A stretch of DNA of 36,641 nucleotides from an uncultured Saprospiraceae bacterium (GTDB lineage: Bacteria; Bacteroidota; Bacteroidia; Chitinophagales; Saprospiraceae): NCBI GenBank assembly GCA_937872385.1, contig CALMSO010000089.1, positions 1 through 36,641 of the forward strand. The letters run 5' to 3'. The translations under genes were made by a program, and so were the position numbers. Positions 23,541-32,401 of this stretch are shown here, piece by piece (the first letter of the stretch is position 1; each line of letters opens with the position of its first letter). The notes beneath the pieces were generated by a model. The model made no database searches. It saw nothing but the letters and a program-made list of their open reading frames with translations, and was not told the origin of the DNA.

Positions 23541-23872
23541 CCATATTTTGCAAAATTTGAGCAAAGTAGTTGCATATACAGAAGGTACTTCTTATGATAC
23601 TTTTTTGGCAGATGAAGAAAAGCAGGACGCCGTTATCAGAAAAATAGAGGTCTGCGGCGAAGCAACCAAGCGTATTAGCCTTCAGATACGGCAACGATTC
23701 TCGCATTTACCTTGGCGAGCTATGGCCGGCATGAGAGATAAACTGATTCACGATTATTTTGACGTAGATTCTGGATACGGTTTGGAAAACAGCCAAGATG
23801 GAAATCCCGCTAATTGTAACGGAAATAGCGGCAATCATAGCCATATTAGAGAAAGAGGAAGATAGTTTCTGA
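23512..23872 (+). pseudogene. hepT: HepT-like toxin (DUF86), frameshifted
   Basis: The first 86 codons encode a typical HEPN-domain HepT protein, including the RX4HXY motif as Arg75, His80 and Tyr82 (MRDKLIHDYFDVD). After GTAGAT the frame breaks: the bases TCTG at 23770-23773 stand where TTG is expected. As written, translation runs into a Gly/Asn-rich tail and stops at 23865. Moving one base restores LDTVWKTAKMEIPLI and then TEIAAIIAILEKEEDSF, a normal HepT C-terminal helix ending at TGA 23870-23872. So a single-base insertion separates the two halves. HepT normally acts as an RNase or AMPylated toxin. The lesion may be real or a sequencing error. Confidence 0.85.
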
Positions 23873-23906
23873 AAGTTGTACCGATACATTGCGCAAACCA
23901 TTCGCT

Positions 23907-24965
23907 ATGACGACAAGAGCCAAACTCATTGCTACCATCGGTTTTGACGACCGCCGCATGATGCTGCTCGCCATTCCAGTGTTGTCTTTTGTTATTCCGC
24001 TGATTTTCTTTGGCGCTTCGCTACAAGAGGGGCTATGGTCTTATCTGCACAAATGGGGGAGTTCGCTGATGCATACGGTGGGTTACTGGCTTGTTATGCG
24101 GGCTATTTTCATCCGTATGCGTCGGCGGTTTCCGGGCTTTCGGGAGGTGGGTAAGCGCCTGCTCTACACTACGCTGTTGATTTGTGTGGCTTTCGTCATT
24201 TTAGAGCGCATTCTGGATGTGTTGCACCGGGTTATCTTTTGGGGCGATGTAGAAGGGCCCGACACGAGCCAATGGGACTACGCGCTGGTGTCTTTCCTGC
24301 TTATTCTGCTCATTGGCACCATTTACGAAAGCGTATTTCTGTATTCGCGCTGGCGCGAAAGCATTGTAGAAACCGAGCGCCTGCGCCGCGAAAACGTAGA
24401 ATCGCAACTCGAAGGCCTGCGCAGCCAGGTCAATCCGCATTTTCTGTTCAACAGCCTCAATACGCTCAGTTACGTCATACCTGAAGACCCGCCGCGCGCC
24501 GTGCGCTTTGTGCAAATGCTCTCGAAAGTGTATCGCTACATCCTCGAAATCCGCGACAAAAAAACCACCACCCTGGAAGAAGAACTCGATTTTCTGGATG
24601 CCTACGTCTTTCTGTTGCAAGAGCGTTTTGGCAATAACCTGCACATCGAACGGCGCGTACCGGCGCACCTTCAGCAGCATCAAATAGTGCCGCTATCCTT
24701 GCAAATTTTGTTTGAAAATGCCATCAAGCACAACATCATTTCCAGCGACCGGCCACTGACCATCGAGGTATTCGAGCAGGCAAGTAAACTCGTGGTGCGC
24801 AATAATTTGCAACGCAAAAAGCAAACCATGCCATCCACACAGGTAGGGTTGCCCAATATCAGTAGCCGCTATGCCTTTTTTACCAATGATACCGTGGACG
24901 TGGAAGAAACCGACCAGCATTTCGCGGTGCATTTGCCCCTGTTGAAAATAACAGTACCCGCTTGA
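23907..24965 (+). CDS. LytS/YehU-type sensor histidine kinase
   Basis: A 352-residue inner-membrane kinase. Four hydrophobic segments occupy about residues 18-40, 52-70, 85-105 and 125-147. A short coiled linker leads to the His_kinase domain, with the phospho-acceptor His178 in NPHFLFNSLNTL. The ATPase part has LFENAIKHN (N-box, near 275) and GLPNISSRYAFF (G-box). This family normally pairs with a LytTR response regulator. None is adjacent: the next gene is an acyltransferase, after a terminator at 24992-25024. It is therefore an orphan kinase in this window. ATG 23907 is preferred over an upstream TTG. Confidence 0.92.
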   Translation: MTTRAKLIATIGFDDRRMMLLAIPVLSFVIPLIFFGASLQEGLWSYLHKWGSSLMHTVGYWLVMRAIFIRMRRRFPGFREVGKRLLYTTLLICVAFVILERILDVLHRVIFWGDVEGPDTSQWDYALVSFLLILLIGTIYESVFLYSRWRESIVETERLRRENVESQLEGLRSQVNPHFLFNSLNTLSYVIPEDPPRAVRFVQMLSKVYRYILEIRDKKTTTLEEELDFLDAYVFLLQERFGNNLHIERRVPAHLQQHQIVPLSLQILFENAIKHNIISSDRPLTIEVFEQASKLVVRNNLQRKKQTMPSTQVGLPNISSRYAFFTNDTVDVEETDQHFAVHLPLLKITVPA

Positions 24966-25306
24966 AAATAGGAACATAATAATCAAAAAAACAGTCGGCT
25001 GCAACAGGTGGCCGACTGCTTTTTATTATCGGTAGTAAATAATAAATTTTCGGGGTTTGTAAATGGGTTTTAATGAGATTATTATTTAGGTTTTTTATAA
25101 TAGATACTGAAAGTCAGATCATTAAAAATGTAATAATTTTAAATGTGATTTCATTAACATCATAATTCAGCTAGAAGGAGAACCTGTTTTTATAGCGTTG
25201 CAATTTCTGTTATCCATAGGTTCAGTACTATACTGGCCTTGCGCTGTCTGGAAAAGTCGCCAATTCACCTTATCTTTAGGCTGAAATTTGCTCACCAAAA
25301 CCCAAT
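24966..25306. other. AT-rich intergenic region
   Basis: This 341-base gap contains the kinase terminator at 24992-25024, then about 180 bases of strongly AT-rich sequence without an open frame of note. The last 80 bases form the upstream region of the acyltransferase gene. TATCTTTA near 25271 is one base from the Bacteroidota -7 consensus, but no TTG stands at the right distance. Confidence 0.5.
24992..25024 (+). terminator. Rho-independent terminator after the histidine kinase
   Basis: The stem CAGTCGGC/GCCGACTG (8 bp) encloses an 11-base loop, followed by CTTTTT. It ends 59 bases after the kinase stop. Confidence 0.87.
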
Positions 25307-26035
25307 ATGCCAATGTATAATGCCGACCACATCCAGGTACGGATAGAACAATTGTGCGCGGATGCTGCTTTCCAGGATAGTGTGCAACGAATTCGCCCCG
25401 GAAAATTTCGCCGTACTTCCGAATCATCTGACTATGCCGCCCGGCTTACCTACACCACGGCACTCCGAGAGTTTGTGTATAATCCCGCTGCTTTGAATTT
25501 CATTCTCAGCAACGCCGAGCTAAAAGCACTATTTTTTCGCACTTTTGGTTACACCGGGTCATTAGATTTTACGATGTATCCCAACTGTTGGCTGCGCGAT
25601 CTGCCCTTGCTCGATATTGGCGAAAAAGCCTACCTCGCCGATGGTATTGTGCTGGGTACCAATCAGGTAAGTACCGACCAGCGGTTTGTGACAGCCGACG
25701 TGATTCGCATTGGTGCGCGCACCGTTTTTGACCAAGATTGTATGATTGGCTATGGAACGGCCGTTGGCGCGGATTGCGTCATTGGTATTCGGTGCGCTAT
25801 CGGCATCAAAAGTGCAATAGGCGACGGCACGAGCATCGGCGAAATTGTCAACATCGGACATGGTTGCCACATTGGTAGTGCTGTGCGAATTGGTCAGGTT
25901 TGTGCCATTGGCAATTTCAGCATGATCGAGGAGGGGGTAGCATTGCCCGACCAAACCCGCTTGCCTGCCTTTAGCCGGGTGAGCAGCACGGGAATTTTTC
26001 ATCGCAGAACCGGCGAGCGCATAGCGGCTTTGTGA
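25307..26035 (+). CDS. Hexapeptide-repeat acyltransferase-like protein
   Basis: A 242-residue protein. The N-terminal about 100 residues are helical with no motif I know. From about residue 105 a left-handed beta-helix of hexapeptide repeats begins ([LIV]G....): IGEKAYLADGIVLG, IGARTVFDQDCMIGYGTAVG, IGIRCAIGIKSAIGDGTSIG, IGHGCHIGSAVRIG. Such proteins usually transfer acetyl or other acyl groups to sugars or amino acids and form trimers. The wording WLRDLPLLDIGEKAYLADG resembles linked acyltransferase-like domains found with large peptide synthetases and surface-polymer genes, but no such partner is here. The substrate is unknown. It is convergent with the O-antigen ligase gene, 25 bases apart. 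Confidence 0.82.
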   Translation: MPMYNADHIQVRIEQLCADAAFQDSVQRIRPGKFRRTSESSDYAARLTYTTALREFVYNPAALNFILSNAELKALFFRTFGYTGSLDFTMYPNCWLRDLPLLDIGEKAYLADGIVLGTNQVSTDQRFVTADVIRIGARTVFDQDCMIGYGTAVGADCVIGIRCAIGIKSAIGDGTSIGEIVNIGHGCHIGSAVRIGQVCAIGNFSMIEEGVALPDQTRLPAFSRVSSTGIFHRRTGERIAAL

Positions 26036-26060
26036 TGCCGTTGGCAATGGCGAGCAAAAA

Positions 26061-27302
26061 TCAGTCTGGCTGTCTTTCTTCCATTTGCCATCGAATGCAA
26101 AGTAGCGTAAATATTATATAAATGGCTGTGCCCAATTGCGTTTCGAGGGTTTGTTCTACTAAGAAAGACAAAATCATCATTACATGCAGCGGCCCGATTA
26201 GTAAATGTCGCCAGCCGCGCCGATGCCAAAGCGGTTGTAGCGTAGCCCAGCCGAACAGCAGCAGCCCCGGCCAGCCCGTTGCGGCAAAAAACAACACATA
26301 CTGGCTTTGTGGCATATAACCTCCTGCTGCTAATGCGGGATATTTTTTCTGCAAATACGTGCGCGTCGCGTCCTTGATGTCACCCCAGCCTGTACCAGTG
26401 AGGGGGTGCGCCTGCCCCAGCGCGATGCCTGCTTCGATGGTAGCAATCCGATGCGAATCCGAAAGATCTGCGATATTTTCGCCTGCGGCTATTTGTTCTA
26501 AGCTCCAGCGCATGTAGCCGATTTTGTTCCACAGCGTAGGTACCCAGCGCATAGATAGCAAAGCCACGCCCGTTATCAGCAAAGCCAAAACCGCACCCAA
26601 CCAGTAGCGCCGGCTCCGAAAAATAAAATGCAACAACAGGAAAATCAACGCGCCATAAAGCGACACCAAGCCGGTACGCACCGCTAAGATGTGCAAATAA
26701 ATAAACAAAAACAGGGCACCAGCCAGCATAGTTTGCGGCTCCCAGCCCCAGCGCCATTGGAACTTTTCCTGATACAAATACCAGCCAATGACTACGCAAA
26801 AGGCCACCATCAGGCTGAAACGGATGTGCATCACCGGGGTGTATAATACGTGCCCTTGCTTGTAGGCTTCGGTAGTGCTTTCGAAGTGCAAAAAATACAG
26901 GGCTATTGAATAGGTACAAATGCCGACCATCGCCCAGAAAAACGCCGCCAGCAGGGGGCAGAAAACACGCTTGTCCATGACGGGTATAGCCACAATGGCA
27001 GCAGGCAGCAGCAGAAACGGCAACTTCATTTGCAAGCGATTGAGTAGCCACGCGCTATTATCCGACCAGAAACCGCTCACCAGCACTATCCAGAAGACCA
27101 GCGTCAGGGTCAGCAAGGTGCGATTTTGCAGGAAGCCTCGAAAATTAGACCCTATTTGTCGGTTGAAAACAGCATTTACCACCAGCCCAATCATGCCGAT
27201 GCTCATCGCCGCCTCGGAACAAAGCAGCCCAGCCAGCACCAACAGTACGCTGAGCATACCGATGTTTTGATGTGTAATCCACTTTTGCCAAAGGCTGCGC
27301 AT
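26061..27302 (-). CDS. O-antigen ligase-like polysaccharide polymerase/ligase
   Basis: A 413-residue inner-membrane protein with about eleven hydrophobic helices. The Wzy_C-type core includes a periplasmic loop with DSHRIATIEAGIALGQAHPL, TGTGWGDI and YMPQSQYVLFFAATGWPG; this 'H.......G....G.G' arrangement is typical of O-antigen ligases (WaaL) and related polymerases. Such proteins join undecaprenyl-linked glycans to an acceptor on the outer face of the inner membrane. No glycosyltransferases are nearby, so the polymer is unknown; O-linked protein glycosylation is also possible. The ATG at 27302 is chosen because the longer frame adds an unrelated, Phe-rich stretch. Confidence 0.85.
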   Translation of the reverse strand: MRSLWQKWITHQNIGMLSVLLVLAGLLCSEAAMSIGMIGLVVNAVFNRQIGSNFRGFLQNRTLLTLTLVFWIVLVSGFWSDNSAWLLNRLQMKLPFLLLPAAIVAIPVMDKRVFCPLLAAFFWAMVGICTYSIALYFLHFESTTEAYKQGHVLYTPVMHIRFSLMVAFCVVIGWYLYQEKFQWRWGWEPQTMLAGALFLFIYLHILAVRTGLVSLYGALIFLLLHFIFRSRRYWLGAVLALLITGVALLSMRWVPTLWNKIGYMRWSLEQIAAGENIADLSDSHRIATIEAGIALGQAHPLTGTGWGDIKDATRTYLQKKYPALAAGGYMPQSQYVLFFAATGWPGLLLFGWATLQPLWHRRGWRHLLIGPLHVMMILSFLVEQTLETQLGTAIYIIFTLLCIRWQMEERQPD

Positions 27303-27536
27303 GGTAATGTATTTTTTCGTGCTGCAAATTACGTTTTTCAGGAAAGATTTGAAAAAACAGCCGTAATAGCCCATTTTTTTTGTAACAAAAATGAATCGGT
27401 TTCGTAAGAAAACACTGTGCAATCCGACCATTGTATAAGAAGGCGCTCAAAGGCAGTTTAAAAAACTGTTAAGATTGTGACTTAGGGAATTTTTTTGAGT
27501 CTAAATGAGTAGAAATTAATAGAAAATGCTATTCCC

Positions 27537-29915
27537 ATGAACAACTTGATCACAACACTCGATCTCAAGCGGGTGCTGCAAGGGCTATACGCTGCACAGC
27601 ACGCACTGCATACTACCGGGAAACGCTGGCGAGCATTCCTGCGCAAGTACCCTTTCCTGCTCTGGTTGCTCAGAGCGATGGGTATCGTCATCTTGCTGGG
27701 GGCTATGGCCGTTACCGGATTTCTGCTCAGCATTCGCTATGGCGCATTTGGGCCGCTGCCCGCTCGCTCGGATTTGGCGGAGGTGTCCAATCCTTTGGCT
27801 GCCGAAGTCTATGCCGAAGACGGAACGCTGCTGGGGCGCTACTTCTTGGAGCACCGCAGCAATGTACGCTACAAGCATATTTCCCCTGATTTTATCAATG
27901 CGCTGGTGGCTACCGAAGACGCCCGCTATTTCCAGCATCATGGCGTGGATGTGCGCGCCTGGATGCGCGTATTCTTCAAAACGGTATTGAATAAGGATGA
28001 ATCTTCCGGCGGTGGCAGCACGATTTCCCAGCAATTGGCTAAAAACCTTTATCCGCGGCGCAATGAGCACGGCGAATACTCGCTCATTATCAACAAGTTG
28101 AAAGAAATATTTATTGCCATGCGGCTCGAAAGTTTGTACAGCAAGGAAGAGATTCTGGAGATGTACTTGAATACGGTGTCTTTTAGTGAAAATACGTATG
28201 GAATCAAGGTGGCTTCGCAACGCTTTTTTGGCATCACACCCGATAGCCTGACGGCGGAACAATCGGCAGTGCTGGTGGCCATGCTCAAAGCAACAACTAC
28301 CTACAACCCGGTAGCAAACCCCGAAAAATCGCTGGCGCGCCGCAATGTAGTTTTGCAGCAAATGGAAAAATACGGCTATTTGACCAATGCCGCATCCGAC
28401 TCACTACAGCAATTGCCCTTGGGTTTGCGCTATAGCCCGATGAACCACCACGAAGGGATAGCGACGTATTTCCGGGAGCATCTTCGGCAAGAAATCAAAG
28501 AAATATTGCAGGATTATCGCCGCCCCAACGGCATGGCTTACAATATTTACACCGACGGTTTGAAAATTTATACGACCATTGATGCAAATATGCAGCGCTA
28601 CGCCGAGGCGGCCGTACGGGAGCACATGACACAGTTGCAAAACGATTTTTACAAACACCTGCGCGGCGCGCCCGCCTGGGAGCACGAAGAAACCTTGCAT
28701 CAGGCCGTGCGGCAGTCGCCACGTTACCGGCGTATGAAAGCCGAGGGCTTTTCGGTGGAGCAAATTGATTCGGTGATGCGTGTTCCCATTGAAATGACCG
28801 TTTTCGACTGGAATGGTGGCGAGCAAAAGCGTCAGATGAGCCCATTAGATTCGATTAAATATTATCTGTCTTTGTTCAATGCCGGATTCATTGCCGTAGA
28901 GCCACAAACCGGTGCTGTGAAAGCCTGGGTGGGCGGTATCAATCACAAATATTTCCAGTACGACCACGTCCGGTCGCGCCGGCAGGTGGGCTCCACATTC
29001 AAGCCGGTAGTGTATGCCACAGCCATCCAGCGGGGCATTGCGCCTTGTAGCTATACGACGAATCAGCTGCGCGTGTATCCGCAATACCAGAATTGGGCAC
29101 CCAAAAATGCCGATAACAAGTACGGTGGCTCTTACTCAATGGAAGGCGCATTGGTGCATTCGGTCAATACCGTGACAGTGAATATGGCTATCCGTTCTGG
29201 CTCTATCAATGTAGCCAAAATGGCCGAAGACCTCGGCATCAGCGATAAAGTGCCGGGCGTGCCAGCCATTGCGCTGGGGGCGCACGAAGCGTCTTTGTTA
29301 GACATGGTGCGCGTTTATAGCACTTTTGCCAACCGAGGCAAGCGACCAGAGATGCGCTACATCCGCCGTATCGAAACGGCACGCGGGCGGGTGGTTTACC
29401 AAAACTGGATAGACACCAGCGAGTGGCTCCGGCCGCTCACCGTGGACCAAGCCGATATGATGACGCAAATGCTGCGCTCAGCAGTGGATAAAGGCACGGG
29501 CCGCCGTTTGCGCTATCGCTATAATTTTACGAACGAAATTGCTGGCAAAACAGGCACCAGCCAGAATCATTCGGATGGGTGGTTTGTCGGGTACACGCCC
29601 ACGCTGGTAGGCGGCGTATGGGTGGGCGGCGAATCGCCATCGGTGCGCTTCCGCGACTTGAGCCTGGGGCAGGGAGCCAATATGGCGCTACCGATTTATG
29701 CCCTGTTTTTGAAGAAATTACAGCAGGATAAACACTATGAAGCACTTTTTACCGCTACTTTCCCGAAACCTTCCGACGAGGTATTAGACGCGCTGGACTG
29801 CGCTGGGATTAGAGCGGGTCAACCCGTCAAAAAGGACGAATCCAACACTACTACTGAGCAGGGTGCGACCGCAGCCGCCGACCCGGTAAAAGTCGGCGCT
29901 GTCGGCACGCATTGA
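27537..29915 (+). CDS. mrcA: Penicillin-binding protein 1A (bifunctional)
   Basis: A 792-residue peptidoglycan synthase. A cytoplasmic N-terminus and one membrane helix (about 46-68) lead to the GT51 glycosyltransferase domain, with catalytic Glu127 in ATEDARYFQHHGVD, GGSTISQQLAKNLYPR and KEEILEMYLNTVSFSENTYG. The transpeptidase domain has the SxxK motif STFK with Ser486, SVN near residue 542 and KTGTS with Lys671. All catalytic motifs are present. It polymerises glycan strands and cross-links stem peptides. The C-terminal tail after about residue 750 is low complexity (Thr/Ala/Lys). A terminator follows at 29984-30022. Confidence 0.95.
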   Translation: MNNLITTLDLKRVLQGLYAAQHALHTTGKRWRAFLRKYPFLLWLLRAMGIVILLGAMAVTGFLLSIRYGAFGPLPARSDLAEVSNPLAAEVYAEDGTLLGRYFLEHRSNVRYKHISPDFINALVATEDARYFQHHGVDVRAWMRVFFKTVLNKDESSGGGSTISQQLAKNLYPRRNEHGEYSLIINKLKEIFIAMRLESLYSKEEILEMYLNTVSFSENTYGIKVASQRFFGITPDSLTAEQSAVLVAMLKATTTYNPVANPEKSLARRNVVLQQMEKYGYLTNAASDSLQQLPLGLRYSPMNHHEGIATYFREHLRQEIKEILQDYRRPNGMAYNIYTDGLKIYTTIDANMQRYAEAAVREHMTQLQNDFYKHLRGAPAWEHEETLHQAVRQSPRYRRMKAEGFSVEQIDSVMRVPIEMTVFDWNGGEQKRQMSPLDSIKYYLSLFNAGFIAVEPQTGAVKAWVGGINHKYFQYDHVRSRRQVGSTFKPVVYATAIQRGIAPCSYTTNQLRVYPQYQNWAPKNADNKYGGSYSMEGALVHSVNTVTVNMAIRSGSINVAKMAEDLGISDKVPGVPAIALGAHEASLLDMVRVYSTFANRGKRPEMRYIRRIETARGRVVYQNWIDTSEWLRPLTVDQADMMTQMLRSAVDKGTGRRLRYRYNFTNEIAGKTGTSQNHSDGWFVGYTPTLVGGVWVGGESPSVRFRDLSLGQGANMALPIYALFLKKLQQDKHYEALFTATFPKPSDEVLDALDCAGIRAGQPVKKDESNTTTEQGATAAADPVKVGAVGTH

Positions 29916-29983
29916 AAAAATCTTTGTAAAGGCTCAAAAAACTAAACCCCTTTGGCGTTAATCAAGTGTACTATACCCCTGTT

Positions 29984-30022
29984 CAGGCGGCTGGTAAATG
30001 AACTGGTCGCCTGATTTTTTTT
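29984..30022 (+). terminator. Terminator of mrcA overlapping the end of the convergent gene
   Basis: The stem CAGGCG/CGCCTG, extended by wobble pairs toward the loop AAATGA, is followed by A and eight T. The T-run covers the stop codon of the baeRF gene on the other strand. Confidence 0.8.
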
Positions 30023-31091
30023 ACCAACGGAGCTTCAGCCCCATGCGCTGGAACTTGTCCAAGCTGCCGTTTTCGAGGAAAACCACCTCGCCGCCAAATT
30101 GCAACTGGCGCTCGATGATTTCATCAATCATATCATCAATAACTCCGGCCTCTTTTGCGTCTTCCATAAGTATAATTTCATCGTTTTCGAGGCGGGCGGG
30201 CTGGAAATAATCTTTTTCTACAAACAGTTTGTCGCCGCGACCTTCATTGATGGCACGCCAAATTTCGCGGATACCGCTCTCAAATTTCTGCTGCGAAACG
30301 GCGATTTCTAATTCGCTGATGGCGGTTTGTTGCTGCTCTTTCAGGTAGTCCAATTTCACTTTCCAAGCATCTTTTACAATCTCGTGCGGCGTAAATTCGT
30401 CGCGGTTTTGATTGATCCAACCGATGATGGCTTGCTTGCGATCTGTGATTTCTTTGTAAAAGTGGAAGTTGCGCTCGGTACCAGCAATAATCAGGTTGAG
30501 CGGATTGCGCTTGTAAATTTCTACAAACTCCTTGTCCACCCGATTGAGAAACTCCCGCACGAGGTCGTCGGCGCGTTTAGCAATTGAAATTTCTAACTTA
30601 TCGGTAGAGTAGAGGGTTTCGTTTTTCACCGGAAATTTGCCCTCGGTGATTTCTTCCAGAATCTGGTCGTTGAAAGCTTCGTACAGCCGGCCATTGCGCT
30701 GGCTAATGGTCAGGATGTAATAGTTGTCGGACAGGTGCAGCGCGCGCACCAAGTCGCGGGTAGCAAAAGTATGGTCAATCACAACGCGGTTTTCTACTGA
30801 AATCGGCAAGCGCACAAAATCACAGACTTCGTTGCTGACAAAAATCGCCAGGCTATCGAGGTTGAAATTATGATCAATCTGCTGCTGGATATTTTTGAGG
30901 TTTTCTTTCAGCTTGAGAATTTCCCGAAACTTGAACTCCTCGTCGAGGCGGTTTTCGGTTTCCGTAATCAGGTTTTTCAGGTTGATGGGGTCGCGTTGGT
31001 TGTCTGGTTTGGTGCGATGCGTGTTAAGCAGAATTGTGACGCTGGGATACGCATAAACGTCTTTTAGTTGGAGAAATTTTTCTTTCAGCAT
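30021..31091 (-). CDS. baeRF-family protein, candidate ribosome hibernation factor
   Basis: A 356-residue cytoplasmic protein of the bacterial archaeo-eukaryotic release factor-like group (baeRF, probably family 3). Recognisable stretches are PSVTILLNTHRTKPDNQRDP at the N-terminus, a central LTISQRNGRLYEA, and the eL30-like C-terminal part LFVEKDYFQPA...DDMIDEIIERQLQFGGEVVFL. The group is related to eRF1/Pelota and to Balon, a factor that occupies the A site of resting ribosomes. No GGQ peptide-release motif is visible, so peptide release is not expected. Ribosome binding in stress or rest is an inference from the family. A consensus promoter lies at 31157-31186. Confidence 0.82.
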   Translation of the reverse strand: MLKEKFLQLKDVYAYPSVTILLNTHRTKPDNQRDPINLKNLITETENRLDEEFKFREILKLKENLKNIQQQIDHNFNLDSLAIFVSNEVCDFVRLPISVENRVVIDHTFATRDLVRALHLSDNYYILTISQRNGRLYEAFNDQILEEITEGKFPVKNETLYSTDKLEISIAKRADDLVREFLNRVDKEFVEIYKRNPLNLIIAGTERNFHFYKEITDRKQAIIGWINQNRDEFTPHEIVKDAWKVKLDYLKEQQQTAISELEIAVSQQKFESGIREIWRAINEGRGDKLFVEKDYFQPARLENDEIILMEDAKEAGVIDDMIDEIIERQLQFGGEVVFLENGSLDKFQRMGLKLRW

Positions 31092-31156
31092 TGCTTTTGA
31101 ATTTTATAATTTGATGAAAGTTGGATTGGGGCGGCGTCAGCCAGTTTTTGCAGGCG

Positions 31157-31186
31157 CAAAAATAGCAATTAGTTCGGTTATAACAA
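31157..31186 (-). promoter_or_regulatory. Consensus Bacteroidota promoter for the baeRF gene
   Basis: On the minus strand TTG, 19 bases, TATTTTTG: a full match to TTG-N19-TAnnTTTG. It would give a leader of about 60 bases before the ATG at 31091. Confidence 0.7.
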
Positions 31187-31218
31187 GATTTTTGGCGAAA
31201 GTGAGGCGTAACAGAAGG

Positions 31219-31776
31219 CTACAAAAACAGGTGCAGATAGCCTTTGAGGCGTTCGCGCAGCAGGCGCAGGGCTTTACCCATCTGATTTTCAACGGTTTTG
31301 ATTGAAATGCCCAATTGGTCGGCTATTTCTTGGTAGGTCAGCTCTTCGAAGCGGCTGAGCTGAAACACCGTGCGGCATTTCGGCGGCAGCGTATTGATGG
31401 CGGCGCGCACATTTTGCTCCAATTCACTTTGCAAATATTGTATTTCGGCATCCCCACCGGTTTGATTATCAGTGTATTGTGGTGTAATTTCCTCGTCGTG
31501 CAGGTGTTTGTTGCGCCGCAGATAGCCTAAGGCTTCGTTGATCGCCATCCGGCGGAGGTAGGCGGGCAATGAGGAAGTGATTTGAATTTGCTCCCGTTTT
31601 TCCCAAAAACGCACAAATACCTCTTGAGCAAGGTCTTCGGCGGTGTTGTTGTCTTTCGTCAAACGATAAATAACGCTACAAACCATGCCATACTGCTGCT
31701 GAAATATCTTTTGCAGAGCCAATCGGTTGCCGGTACGCAATTGCGCTAAAATATCGTCGGATTGTTCGTTGGTCAT
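31219..31776 (-). CDS. ECF sigma factor, Bacteroidota expansion type
   Basis: A 185-residue RNA polymerase sigma factor. Region 2 contains NTAEDLAQEVFVRFWEKR and the following AYLRRMAINEALGYLRRN. Region 4 has the helix-turn-helix FEELTYQEIADQLGISIKTV and ends in KALRLLRERLKG. Bacteroidota sigma factors of this sort normally stand next to a FecR anti-sigma gene and control outer-membrane systems. Here no anti-sigma gene is adjacent: the neighbours are the baeRF gene and rplS on the same strand. The FecR at 16376-17416 is a possible but unproven partner. A -7 element TATCTTTG lies at 31797-31804, giving a very short leader. Confidence 0.93.
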   Translation of the reverse strand: MTNEQSDDILAQLRTGNRLALQKIFQQQYGMVCSVIYRLTKDNNTAEDLAQEVFVRFWEKREQIQITSSLPAYLRRMAINEALGYLRRNKHLHDEEITPQYTDNQTGGDAEIQYLQSELEQNVRAAINTLPPKCRTVFQLSRFEELTYQEIADQLGISIKTVENQMGKALRLLRERLKGYLHLFL

Positions 31777-31796
31777 ACGGGTTTCATTTGCCGGTG

Positions 31797-31804
31797 CAAA
31801 GATA
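31797..31804 (-). promoter_or_regulatory. Candidate -7 element of the ECF sigma gene
   Basis: TATCTTTG on the minus strand matches TAnnTTTG, 20 bases upstream of the ATG at 31776. No TTG is found at the usual distance, so recognition may need another sigma factor or an activator. Confidence 0.45.
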
Positions 31805-31880
31805 AAGGTACGGTTTTAGTCGGGATTTATCACTTCGACCAATACGTCATTTTTATCGAAGTTTGGGGTAGGGCAAAAAA

Positions 31881-31916
31881 AATCCGGGCAAGCAGCGCGC
31901 GGCCGTTTCCCGGATT
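31881..31916 (-). terminator. Terminator of rplS
   Basis: The stem AATCCGGG/CCCGGATT (8 bp) encloses 20 bases. On the minus strand a run of T follows the second arm; on the plus strand T also follows, so it could work both ways. It lies 25 bases past the rplS stop. Confidence 0.87.
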
Positions 31917-31940
31917 TTTTGTAAGAAAAGCAGTCGCTTT

Positions 31941-32300
31941 TTAGCTTTCCTTGATGAACTTGCGCTCTTTGATGCGCGCTTTTTTGCCCACCAGACCGCG
32001 CAGATAAAACAACCGCGACTGGCGTACTTTGCCGCGCTTGGTCACTTCGATGCTCACGATGATGGGCGAAGCGAACGGAAAAATGCGCTCTACACCTACG
32101 CCGTTAGAGATTTTGCGGATGGTGAAGGTTTTGGTCGGGCCCTCGCCGCTGATCTGGATGACGTCGCCGCGGAAAGCCTGCTCGCGTTCCTTGTCGCCTT
32201 CCACAATTTTGTATTTTACCACTATGTTGTCGCCCGGACGAAAACGCGGATACTCCCGCTTCGGGGTCAGTTGTTCGTGTACGTACTTGATGGCGTCCAT
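31941..32300 (-). CDS. rplS: 50S ribosomal protein L19
   Basis: A 119-residue ribosomal protein of usual length. The body includes PRFRPGDNIVVKYKIVEGDK, the loop FRGDVIQISG, the signature RKISNGVGVERIFPFASPII and the basic end KVRQSRLFYLRGLVGKKARI. L19 sits at the interface of the large and small subunits. It is transcribed alone here, from a consensus promoter at 32402-32430 to a terminator at 31881-31916. The usual partners in other phyla (rpsP, rimM, trmD) are not adjacent. Confidence 0.98.
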   Translation of the reverse strand: MDAIKYVHEQLTPKREYPRFRPGDNIVVKYKIVEGDKEREQAFRGDVIQISGEGPTKTFTIRKISNGVGVERIFPFASPIIVSIEVTKRGKVRQSRLFYLRGLVGKKARIKERKFIKES

Positions 32301-32401
32301 TGCTTTGTAATTTTAAATGGTAACGTAAGTAAGAGAGGTCAGGATGCTAATTAGTGGATTTGCTTCACCAATTGTCAGCTGACGTCAGATTTTTAGCGGT
32401 G

